From Branchiostoma floridae (lineage: Eukaryota; Chordata; Leptocardii; Amphioxiformes; Branchiostomatidae): a stretch of 64,000 bases of DNA. Numbering within the stretch: position 1 is the first letter of the stretch; each line of letters begins with the position of its first letter. The notes below the pieces were generated by a model. It ran no database searches and was not told the DNA's origin. It saw nothing but the letters and a program-made list of their open reading frames with translations. Where the stretch lies: contig NC_049980.1 of NCBI RefSeq assembly GCF_000003815.2, positions 5,469,004 to 5,533,003 on the forward strand, written 5' to 3'. Made by a program: the position numbers and the translations under genes. This document shows, piece by piece, positions 13,901 through 25,900 of the stretch.

Positions 13901-16900
13901 ACACTGATACAGCAGAGATTGTAGCAAACTTGAAAAAGTGTGAATATAACAGATCAAGTCTGCAGTTTCTCACAACATTGTAACAAAACATTTGTTGACG
14001 ATTTAGCTGTACAAAATGAATATTTTATTTGCATATAACATATAAGGCTCAACATAGTGGTACAGAATGTAGTGTGACTGTTGCCTTGGGAGAAAAAGCA
14101 AATAGTATGCAAAAATAAAATAAATGGTTGCTTATGATAGCCATGCATAAGAATGGTGTAAGCTTATTGTGGCTAGCTATATCACATTAACAAACCAAAC
14201 TATTTCTTCTCATAACATAGGGTTTAGATTTATCATTAATTCTTAAAACATGTGCACATATAAAGGGTGATTTGTGGATAGTTTGCAAAGTTAAATTCAG
14301 TTTATATAGATAAAAGAAAAGTTGGTTTATATAAAAAACTTGACTTGACTTGTATATAAATCTTTTGACTATTTTAAAATTTGTATACAAATGTTAATAT
14401 TGAGAAACATTCTTATTAAGTGCTAAATGTTGATATTGAGAAAGAAGAATAGCCTTTGAAGGTGTTGCACAATCCAAAAGAACTACAAAAATGTAACAAG
14501 TTTAGCCAGTTTTTTCATTGTGTTAATTGTATCTTACAGGCTACAAAATATGCCTTCTTGTAGTTTTACATGGTAAGGACAAACACACATTCAAGGTATG
14601 ATTTTCCCCTTGAAGTAGCCTCAAAATGTCCCATTTTTACCTCATATTTTCAAAGGCTTCGCACAGCGGAAGGGGGGAAACCACCCTTCCGCACCAACCC
14701 CCCGCTTGGTCGCTCCGCTCCCTCGCCACACTGACCAAGCTCCCTCATACTAATTTTTTCTAGAAAAACCCCTGGACCCCACACAGGACAAGCTTTATAT
14801 CTGGACTGTTCCACTATCCCCCAGTTCGACACCCCGTCGATGACCCCGTTATGACCCCGGCCTGACTTACAAGATTTTATTCTTCAAGCAGATGTTGGGT
14901 AGAAGTGGTGGTCGGGATTTCGCAGGCAGCGGCTTCTATACTCCGACCCAATCCCCGCTTGGAGATTATTTGTGAAGCGTTTCCGACTAGTTTCTGTAGG
15001 TTTCTGTTTGCCCAGCATGTCTTTTTCCGAAGTACCGACGGATATTAAAAACAGTTTTAACTCTACTCTACGCTTCACATATAAAGTGAATTGGAGAAGG
15101 TGCTTTAATAGTTAGTGGCATAAACAGATTGAAATGTCGGAGGAGGATATAGCTATAGAAACTCTTTTTTTCTTAGCTGGACTTCGCGAACGAAGACCAT
15201 TCTCTAGGGGGTTCGTCGGCCACATGCTCGCTGATGGCTAGTCAGTCCTATGCATGCGGGACAGACACACCCGTTCACAACGGTTGCAGGGGAATGCTTC
15301 GTTGGGGGCCTGGATCACGGCGGTGTGTCTGCAGCCTTTCTTCTCAAGAGCAGCTCTATAGAAACTACATTTATTGTCATAATGAGCTGACATCAAATGC
15401 TCAAAGCCTGTACGTGGATTTCATTTGCCGACACTTTATACATTTCGAAACGTTACCATCTGAACTGTACCTATTATTCGTGGTGGGTTTAACCCGTAGC
15501 GGTTAGAACTAAAAAAAAAAAAAAAACTTAAGTCCCTGAAATGTCTAGCGACTGTTTATTTCTTTCACTTCCGTCACTTATTGGGTTTGTGTCGGTCGTA
15601 GAAAGAATCCTATTATTAGTATTAATCGGGGGTAAGACTGTTACCCATTGTGACCTTCTTCTCTCACATACCTCAATTTCCGTCAGCCGGTCTTATCAAC
15701 GCGATGGTTTTTCGCTTGCGTAACATAGTCTCCATGTTTGACTCAGGCCGGTTTTCTCGGGCCCTCTATTTTGTCATATTTTCTCTATGCTCATTAGCCA
15801 TACTCTTCAACATGTAGGTTTCGGGTCTGTTTTCATTATGCCTACCACATTACCCCCCACACAGAGGATCGACTCAGGCTTGTCTTCGGCCCCGGGCTTT
15901 CCCTTTGGTGGACAACACATTGAATTCGGACNNNNNNNNNNNNNNNNNNNNNNNNNNNNNNNNNNNNNNNNNNNNNNNNNNNNNNNNNNNNNNNNNNNNN
16001 NNNNNNNNNNNNNNNNNNNNNNNNNNNNNNNNNNNNNNNNNNNNNNNNNNNNNNNNNNNNNNNNNNNNNNNNNNNTGGTACAGACAAAAGTTGATATGTA
16101 AAGATATAAAAAAAAAAAACTGAAACCCATGTGTCTTCTTCACGAAAACAGATTCCGTTGAAAAGCGTAGTCAACAAGCAAAATTTGCACCTCAAAATGC
16201 AGGAAATAGTGCTTCAGAGGGTCTAGATTTCAAAATTTTCTGGTATCCAGACCCCCTAGAAATAACGCGCAACGTCACGCCATGCCTTCGGTGCTCGATA
16301 GAATTCCCATTCAAAATCAAGGGGACTGAAAATGATTTCAGGCTGGCTACAACCCTGCCCGGGTATGTTCTCTGCTCTTCACTTACTGGCCTGACCAGCG
16401 CACCAGCGCCGTTATCTATGTTCCTGATCTATTTATCCAAACAAGCTTCGGGGTCAACGGGGACTGAGGCCAGGCTTGGAAATTTTCGTGTGGGGCGTTA
16501 TTTTCGAAACAAAAGGTTGTATGAAGATTGATAAAACTGATAGCCTCTACCAGGCTCCGTCGATCTGTGGTCTTGTTGTAGAAATTGGACAAATAGAGTC
16601 AATAGTACGCTAGGGGAGTCGGCCGGCCAGTACAAACATTATCCTCACTCCCTTGGCGTATTGTGTCGAGCTCCACGGAGCCTGTAGAGGTTAGAATGTT
16701 GTGATTTTTAATCTCATGTCCGTTTTATGTCTACACTCCAGATGCCATGGACATAAAATAAACGATAAAGATGTAACAGGGTGCCCCTGTATTGTAATGT
16801 AATTTATCTGAATTCCGTGTACCGTTGAGATATATTAAAACTTTAGTGTAGAAAAGTATTGGTCACACTTTCCTGATCTCTTCTGAGAAGGAGGGGTCAG

Positions 16901-19900
16901 GAGTATGCGTCCGGATGACAGCCGTGAGTAATGACCCTTGAAGAGNNNNNNNNNNNNNNNNNNNNNNNNNNNNNNNNNNNNNNNNNNNNNNNNNNNNNNN
17001 NNNNNNNNNNNNNNNNNNNNNNNNNNNNNNNNNNNNNNNNNNNNNNNNNNNNNNNNNNNNNNNNNNNNNNNNNNNNNNNNNNNNNNNNNNNNNNNNNNNN
17101 NNNNNNNNNNNNNNNNNNNNNNNNNNNNNNNNNNNNNNNNNNNNNNNNNNNNNNNNNNNNNNNNNNNNNNNNNNNNNNNNNNNNNNNNNNNNNNNNNNNN
17201 NNNNNNNNNNNNNNNNNNNNNNNNNNNNNNNNNNNNNNNNNNNNNNNNNNNNNNNNNNNNNNNNNNNNNNNNNNNNNNNNNNNNNNNNNNNNNNNNNNNN
17301 NNNNNNNNNNNNNNNNNNNNNNNNNNNNNNNNNNNNNNNNNNNNNNNNNNNNNNNNNNNNNNNNNNNNNNNNNNNNNNNNNNNNNNNNNNNNNNNNNNNN
17401 NNNNNNNNNNNNNNNNNNNNNNNNNNNNNNNNNNNNNNNNNNNNNNNNNNNNNNNNNNNNNNNNNNNNNNNNNNNNNNNNNNNNNNNNNNNNNNNNNNNN
17501 NNNNNNNNNNNNNNNNNNNNNNNNNNNNNNNNNNNNNNNNNNNNNNNNNNNNNNNNNNNNNNNNNNNNNNNNNNNNNNNNNNNNNNNNNNNNNNNNNNNN
17601 NNNNNNNNNNNNNNNNNNNNNNNNNNNNNNNNNNNNNNNNNNNNNNNNNNNNNNNNNNNNNNNNNNNNNNNNNNNNNNNNNNNNNNNNNNNNNNNNNNNN
17701 NNNNNNNNNNNNNNTAATGTGGTGATTCCATATGCAAATTATGGTAGAAACGTTAAAATGTTGTCGTCAGGACTGCCTTTCTTTCTATCTTTTAAATAAT
17801 AATAAAAAGTCGAGTCAAACATGAAGTCAAATAGTCAAATATGTTACGCAAGCGAAAAACCATCGCGTTGATAAGACCGGCTGACGGAAATTGAGGTATG
17901 TGAGAGAAGAAGGTCACAATGGGTAACAGCCTTACTTCTGATTAATACTAATAATAGGATTCTTCCTACGACCGACACAAACCCAATAAGTGACGGAAGT
18001 GAAAGAAATAAACAGTCGCTAGACATTTCAGGGACTTAAGTTTTTTTTTTTTTTTAGTTCTAACCGCTACGGGTTAAACCCACCACGAATAATAGGTACA
18101 GTTCAGATGGTAACGTTTCGAAATGTATAAAGTGTCGGCAAATAAAATCCACGTACAGGCTTTGAGCATTTGATGTCAGCTCATTATGACAATAAATGTA
18201 GTTTCTATAGAGCTGCTCTTGAGGAGAAAGGCTGCAGACACACCGCCGTGATCCAGGCCCCCAACGAAGCATTCCCCTGCAACCGTTGTGAACGGGTGTG
18301 TCTGTCCCGCATGCATAGGACTGACTAGCCATCAGCGAGCATGTGGCCGACGAACCCCCTAGAGAATGGTCTTCGTTCGCGAAGTCCAGCTAAGAAAAAA
18401 AGAGTTTCTATAGCTATATCCTCCTCCGACATTTCAATCTGTTTATGCCACTAACTATTAAAGCACCTTCTCCAATTCACTTTATATGTGAAGCGTAGAG
18501 TAGAGTTAAAACTGTTTTTAATATCCGTCGGTACTTCGGAAAAAGACATGCTGGGCAAACAGAAACCTACAGAAACTAGTCGGAAACGCTTCACAAATAA
18601 TCTCCAAGCGGGGATTGGGTCGGAGTATAGAAGCCGCGGCCTGCGAAATCCCGACCACCACTTCTACCCAACATCTGCTTGAAGAATAAAATCTTGTAAG
18701 TCAGGCCGGGGTCATAACGGGGTCATCGACGGCGTGTCGAACTGGGGGATAGTGGAACAGTCCAGATATAAAGCTTGTCCTGTGTGGGGTCCACTACTTT
18801 TCTCACAGTCAAAACAGTTATGTTGATTCGACTTAAACTTATTTCGTGACATTCTGCAGTCTCTTCGTGAGTTACATCATGGCAACGGACAAAGGATGGC
18901 CTCCCTTGAACGGACAGACTTTCACGTGGCTGTAACAAATATGGTGAAATGATCGATCAACGTGGAAGAGCGGGCGCCTCGTTTATGGAAAATAACAACT
19001 GAACAGACCGCGGTACACGCCTGCCTTTCCGACTGGATAGCTCCCCAATGTTCTTTGGTATGTAGAACTTCATTCTGAAATGATACAGTGTACCACTCGA
19101 AGTGTACCACCCGAAGTATAACACTTGGGGACCTGTTCTTTGGGGAGGCGATACTGTTATTGTTTAATAGGCGGGAGGGGGGCTTGTCGAGTTGAGTAGC
19201 CGTAGATCTCTACAAGGTCTTACAAGGCATGTAGGAGCTTCTTGTTTTATAGACGGTCTCTCATCAGTTGATTGTCGCTGTTGGTCTTTGTGGGTTTTCT
19301 TGTACTGTAGTTGTAGAGTGCGGGGTATGATTCCATTTGCTCGTGGAATCTTGACTTGTAAATTATGTAATCTAACTTCAGATGAACCTCTATAAAATAT
19401 TATATATGCGGGCATCTGGAAGTGTTTTGGTACCACAGATAAAATCTAGTAATAGATCTAGCACAAAAGTTGGTTAGGGCGACTCTTCATTAACGATATA
19501 TAGTTTTCGTTTAAGCTACGTAGTTCTGAAATAAATCACGATTCAAGCACATGGCAATTTACTTGAATTTTCAATCCTGGTCTGGTGTCGATACAACCAG
19601 GTTTAGCACAGGGCTCGAGGGACGTCCCGTTGGTACTGTATGTACCAGTCACGGGTCACGTGGCTAGGATGCCTGGCTGAGTCATCTTCTCGCCTGCCAA
19701 GAAATTGTAATCTCCAAGCAGATCCACGGTTGCGTAATATAGTATCAAACCCACCGTAGGATCTGCATCCATTCGGTTTCCGGTGCCCGTTTGACTCCCC
19801 TTGACCGGCTATACTCCTTGGCCAGCTTTGATACTATCTTATGGCACCGTAGGATCTGCTTGGAGATTAAAGAAATTGAAAGATTTAGCTATCGCCTAGT

Positions 19901-22900
19901 ATAAACAAGTCTCCTCTCCAAGCAGAGGTTAGACAGATAAGACTCCGGCTGCTTTTTGACGTTTTTTTTTAAATCTCCAACCAGATCCACGGTGCGTAAT
20001 GTATAGTATCAAACTTCCCGTGCCGGTGCCCGTTTGACTCCCTTAGCCGGCTATACTCCCTGGCCAGCTTTGATACTATCTTATGGCACCGTAGGATCGG
20101 CTTCGAGATTAGTTTTTTTTTGTCATTTTCATCGGGCTTTCTGATGTCTCCCGGCCTAGGCCGCGAGGCATAAAGAAAGGAAACGGTATATAATAGAAAG
20201 CCCGGGAAAATGCCTAAGCCATAGAAACGTAAAAAAAAAAACATCCGGAACCTAACCTCTGCTTGGATAGTAAAAGAAGTTAAGCTTTCCCACGCGTACG
20301 GTTCCCCTATTTGGCCATGTTCGATTTCATGTCGGAGCCTAACGGACCTTCAAATGGTGTTGGTATAACTCTATGTGAGTTTTGTATGCAGTAGACCGAT
20401 GTATTTCTCGTGAAATGCAGAGGGAATACCCGCGAAATCTAGCCTGCTATCTTTTTCTTCTCGTTTCATAAAATACTTTTGCTGACCGTTTTCAATTTGT
20501 GAGTCGCTATACACAAGCGACCAGTTCGTACAGTCTTCGTCGGGAAGCCCGATACAGGGTAGCCTGGATACCAGTCCCTCGCTCTAAACTATAGCCCTTT
20601 CGCGCTAATCTATAGTCCTTGCGCCAGAGAACGTTAGAAGCCCCAGTCTCTATTTGCACCCAGAGGTAATTGGCACCCGGAGAGATAACCAGGGCCCGCG
20701 TACTGTGTTCTGCGGCGGGGCTAATCGGTTGCCGGCCCGAAGGGATTAGCGAGTATAGCACGGCGGTCTGGATACCCGGCTAGATACAGGGCATCTAGAA
20801 GTAAAACGAAGAGACATGAACTGTCATTTGCTCCCCGTTCTGTAAGATTGCTGTACGAAAGTGCTAGTTGATCGGTAAAGAATGTTGATTCTGTCATGTA
20901 TATTTTTTTAATCCGATTGCTGTCTAATTTTAAATGTTGTAAATGCATTAATGTTTTAAAGATGATTCTGTGACTGATGACGCATTTCATGTGTATATAC
21001 ATGCCAAGTCATCCAGGAATAAAGCTGAATCTGAATCTGAATCTGGTTTACAAAAAAAAGGTTAGCTAGCTAACGTCCTGCAAAAGTCACGTTTTTTTTT
21101 TATGCCAAATGGTGAAAAAGACGAGAAAAAAAACGACCCAGAGGGTCTCCTTTGGAGGCTATCTAAGAAACCTTAATGTCCAATTCCAGATACATGTGTT
21201 TGGAAGTCGTGTGCCCGCCCGTACTTAGCAGCCCGCTTGGCACATCCCCCACCCCGCTGGGACCAATGCGCTACCGTCATGTGGAGTTCGGAGTCCAGCG
21301 GTGGTGTTGGCGGAACAAGCTGTCATTTTTACTCTGTGACCGTCGACTGAGTATTGTAGTCGGTCTATGTAATTAGTGTTCGAACATATTTTTCATATAA
21401 AACATAGTGTCACACACCAGAAAACAACACAACCGACATAGATCATAATTACGTCGGAGAGTATGTTACCTACGGTCACTGGTTTTTAATTGCAATACAG
21501 CTCTATCGCAGTAATAGGTCGAATGGATTTTAATTTTGGATTCAAAATAGTTCTTTTGTCGCCTAATGTGCCTTCAACGTTTTCCGATCATTTGGTAATA
21601 TGGGTACATTAAGGTGTAGTGTATAGAACCAAAACAATGACATATTTTTTATTCATTTGTGTGTTGAGCTTTTATCTTTTTGACGAGATTGTTGCCATTA
21701 CCTTCATTACATACTATAGGAGCAAGGTTTTGAGCTATGTTACGCAATCTGCTACAAATTATTCCAATAAGGCAAACCTAACTTTTTTTTTTCAAAAAGA
21801 ATGGCTTATTCAGCTTAACGTGCCAAGAGAGCTATGGTGAGCTGATGTTGAGAGGTCCTGTTCAATTACTATTCCTTTCCTACTATTGGTCACTCGGTGG
21901 TCAACGGTCAACATTTGCACTTTCTGCATGCAGGTCGTTTGATAAGCAATTGGAGGGCTGTATCAGACCGCTTCTTTCTTTTCAGATTTTGTCTGATGTA
22001 ATGGGACCTTAGGAGTTAACAGAAATGGCGACTTGTTATAAAAACACATTGTTAGAAGCGCCACGGATTTTATGGACTTACTGTATCCATGTTCTCACCA
22101 CAATCTTATCCAGGTCCGTTATGAGACATCTTCTGATCCCTTAGAGTCAGCGAAAGTCGTCTGGAAAGCTGTCTAATGGGAGGAATGGGGTAAGATCTTT
22201 ACCAAGACCACAGTTAATAAAATTATGCATAGACTAGATAGAAGGCGACTTTGACCATTCTCTATTCCATGAACTGTCATAGCCTCTTAACTATTCATAT
22301 CCATTGTTTCTTTAGTTCAATGTTTCCTGCGATCGTGCCGTTCCTTTGCTAGTATCATATAGTAGTAATAGTTTGACAGTGTGCAAATGCACAATATATT
22401 TTTCATGCATATGGCTCTGCCTAGCAATGCAAGGTTTTGAATTGTCTTTATTACATTGTTACAGCGTGAAATGTGCGTTGCTTTAAACAAAATCATGTCA
22501 TTACTTTTGTTGATCCCTTCATTAATAATAAATTAATATCCGTAAAGACAGATTCCAATCTTTCTGAACCTGCAGTTTACGGGTAACACTTAGTTGTCTA
22601 AGACATGTCAGTTTACTCAAGAGATTGTCAAGAAAATAGGGTAGCTGAACAAATATTTACCGTCTGTACATCAGAGAAAAAATGAAATCACTTACTCATG
22701 CATCTATGTAGCAAATCCCTATTCCACTTTCTGACCGGATTAAGAGAAGTAACAGTTTCTTTTGACTGTTTTGATCAAATGTTTCTAAGGAACATGTCTC
22801 CTGCCTGCTCCACATCTTAATTCCTTTTGTCGGATATGCTTTTGTGACTGCTTTCCTCAGCTGTCAATCTGTGAATTTGAGCCCTTCTGGCATATAAGTA

Positions 22901-25900
22901 GTCCACTGTTGTATGTATATTATGTATGTATTTATGTCATACTGTACAATATGCAATGTATGCATACACGTGTCTGTGTCTGCTTCACACCTTACCTTAG
23001 GCTTTCTATTTATTTTATGTGTGGGTTGCAGTGTCATTCTTCATCCATTCATTCATTTATTGGCTACAGGTTGCTGCTCAGAGAATACCACGGATGGAAA
23101 GGACTAGGAGAGGTTTACGTAGTGAGCAAGTATGGTCTAGTTTCACTCGCGCTGATGGAAGAAGCAGCTGCAAGATGTAGCCAGAATTGAGAGCGTACCG
23201 AAGGGCATGAAATTTGAACATAACAAGTAGATTCACAAGACACTGGCTGCAACCAGGATTAACCACTGATCGACTGAACCATATCCAACTTACAAGTTTA
23301 TTTGTTTATTAAGATTCAACACAGAAGTGTAAGGGGCGAGGGAACAGGTAATGGCACCTTTGCCGGCCCTCGCCCCGACTTAAAAATACAAGTGTGATTC
23401 AGCTAACGAAATATAGAAACGGTCCATTACTTTTATGTAGAACGCAGTTTTGAGTGTAATCATTAGTTTCATGTGTTAGACGAACACAAACTGTTTTAAC
23501 GTTTCCTTTAATCATCCTTTACTCCTGGGGTGGCTGGAAAGTTAAGAAATCGGCCAAATAGACGGATAACATGCAAGAGGGGTTTGTCCGTTATAGGAGT
23601 ACATTTTGCTCAGGTCGGCAAACTGTAAACCTTTAGCGGACTAACTCCTCCGACATAATATCTGTCTATTAGGCCTATTTCTCTTTCCAGCCGCTTTTAG
23701 TAGTCACAGCTTATAAACGCACCACGTATTTACTGATAGCGTCTACGAAAATTATCATCCTTTGATATTGCCAAGAAGAGTAAGATATGTATTGTCTGCT
23801 TTTCAACACACCTTGTCATGTATGTATGAAAGGAATACGCCTACCTTGTGAAAGATATCGATGTAGTTCAAAATTGATCATCATAATTCAAGGAGCTAAG
23901 TATCATAAACAGGTATGATTGATGACTACGCTGTAACGTCTTATTCAATTGAGTAGTTCTTTTGTGATCCATTGAACAGGTTGACAAAATATTTGTGCAA
24001 AATCTACTTGTCATGTACTTTTATTTTCCCTAGTAGGGGCAGTCGCCCCATACTGGCCCACCACGGGCGATTGTCCTGTCAGGGCGATCGCCCCCAGGTA
24101 CTGCAAGGACTGACAGGGCGATCGCCCCCAAATCCTGACAGGGCGATCGCCCCCAAGCCCTGGCAGGGCGATCGCCCCCAAGCACTGACAGGGCAATCGC
24201 CCCCCAAGTTCTGATCACAGGGCAATCGCCCCAAGCACTGACAGGGCGATCGCCCCCAAGTCCTGACAGGGCGATCGCCCCCAAGTCTTCTTCACTCTGA
24301 TGAAATCAAGACGAGATGACTGGACAATTCAGACTTTGTACAGGGCAATCGCCCCCACAAGTCAATATTCCTGGGACTTGAGTCTCTTCAAATATTGCAT
24401 TCCAATCCAAAATGACTTGATTTTCAAAGAAATTCAGACTTCGTTTTCTGATTATCACGTCGAAAAAAAAGGAATAAAATAGATTTTCCTTTATTATTTT
24501 GGATTCTGTTCGGACTCATATTCTTCCCGCCAAAATAAACAGCGCCAACTGATTTCTTACGGCTCATTTAAGGACATAAATGATTGAATGCCATAGATCA
24601 CAACGTCCCATACGCTAGTGACACAGACCGTATCCGTGACATAGATTTTAAAACAACGACTGCCTGTAAGGTAAAGGTCGTCTGCATAAATCCTAGCCTC
24701 CTTCGCAGTCTTCTGGGGCGGCGTTGCTTTTTCTTTTTTTTTGAGATTTGAGCTGATTCGATATTTTCAACATGGCCTAAGGTTCTTTATGACTGGGAAG
24801 CAAAACTCCCTTTTCCGGCATAAAGAGAGAGATTTATCCCATGTTGAAAATCGCAAATCTGCGCTCCCCCAAAAAAATTTACGCCGCCGCTCTAGAAGTC
24901 TTCGATGGAGGCTAGCCTATATGGTGGCAGCGGCAAATGTCAACAAACCATGCAAATGAAATTAACGGCTGAAATTACTCTAATTCTTGCACATTCCGTG
25001 TAGTAGTTGGTATCTCTCATAACGCGATAATTTGACCGGGGTGGCATTATGACAATGAATGTGATAAGATATTCGTTCAGAGTACTAACGGCATTTGTTT
25101 TGGTGTCGATTTATAGCCTTTTCAGGATTTAGACCACTTCTTTGTATAGTCTACACTACGTAGAAAATCTGAAATGGTACCTTCAAAATCAAGCTGAAGT
25201 TAACTTAGTCATTGTTCTTCCACGTTTTGGTATTTAAAAAAATTAGGAAATTTTACAAGGTTTGTGAGTAGCTTCATTCCCATGCTAGTTAATTCACCAG
25301 TGCTCTCAACCCCCCCCCCCCCACACACACACACACACTCTCCGTAAACTAGCCCGCCCAATGAACATCATTCCCGCCAAAAATAAATGGCGCCAATTGA
25401 TTTTTGTTCAGTTCGTTAAAGTGCATACCTGGGTGAATGTCAACGATCGCAACGAATTATGCGTTAGTCACATACATTGTAGATTTGACTTGTCAAACAT
25501 GTAACAACGACTTCCTTAAAAGGAAAAGGTCACCTATATTACTCTACTACTCTCCAAGCAGAGGTTAGGCTTCGGCTGTTTTATCTATGTTTTTAGTCTA
25601 GGTTTTGACAATACAAGATAAAATACAAATTAGAAAGCCAGATAAAAACGACTAAAAAACTTTACAAAAACATCCGGAGCCTAACCTCGGCTTGGGGAGT
25701 AGCTATAGTCTCTACACCCTTTCTCGCAGTGGCAAATGTTTAAAACCATACATGAATGAAATCAGCGGTATTTGACCCTCCGTGTTTGTGTACATTAAAT
25801 GTTGGAATATTTTTACCAATTCCAGGGCACATTTGGTCATGAATATCAAGACAAATTGCGTTGCCAATGTGGTAAGAGTTCAGTGTCTAATGTCACCAAG

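Larger units (their letters stand above)
8318..15744 (+). repeat. Left arm of the giant inverted repeat
   Basis: Outer end to inner end pairs with 24509-17812. Translations of mirrored segments are identical over 90 or more codons (12643-12915 with 19436-19164; 9917-9636 with 23190-22909), showing very high identity. The arm carries a private 1.48-kb insertion (13295-14774) and lacks the 745-bp segment found in the other arm. Contents are MITEs, subterminal repeats and LINE-tail-like sequence. The small open frames inside are unrecognised and probably not genes. Confidence 0.88.
15745..17811. other. Central spacer of the inverted repeat, mostly gap
   Basis: Known sequence is 15745-15931, 16076-16945 and 17715-17811; the rest is N. 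The known parts are not inverted copies of each other. No open frame of note and no recognisable domain was found. If the element ever encoded a protein, the missing 913 bases or this spacer would be the place. Confidence 0.6.
8318..24512. mobile_element. Giant 16.2-kb inverted-repeat (foldback-type) element
   Basis: Two inverted arms (8318-15744 and 17812-24512) mirror each other almost base for base, with termini ACAGAATCC / GGATTCTGT. GACTCA stands directly outside both ends (8312-8317, 24513-24518). The paralogous locus in gene 2 reads straight through one GACTCA at 56909-56914. That is the signature of insertion with a 6-bp target duplication. The right end has three extra bases (TCG) before the duplication, so the exact terminus is uncertain by a few bases and a 4-bp duplication (GACT) is also possible. 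No open frame resembling a transposase, integrase or polymerase is visible, though the central spacer is largely N. It lies in intron 1 of gene 1. Confidence 0.8.
17812..24512 (-). repeat. Right arm of the giant inverted repeat
   Basis: This is the reverse complement of the left arm. Differences are scattered substitutions, one or two-base changes in homopolymers, absence of the hAT-like insertion (intact site at 18790-18800) and presence of a 745-bp segment at 20713-21457. These independent changes argue that it is not a duplicated read-through of the left arm. Confidence 0.88.

Noticed and set aside
15787-17737. Long frames across N runs
   Set aside because: They consist mostly of unknown residues over assembly gaps.
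8318-24512. Palindrome as a pure assembly artefact
   Set aside because: The arms differ by a 1480-bp insertion, a 745-bp segment and scattered substitutions, and the ends carry a target duplication matched by an empty site in the paralogue.
8318-24512. Polinton/Maverick identity based on size and a 6-bp duplication
   Set aside because: No polymerase, integrase, protease or capsid frame is visible, and termini are not AG...TC.
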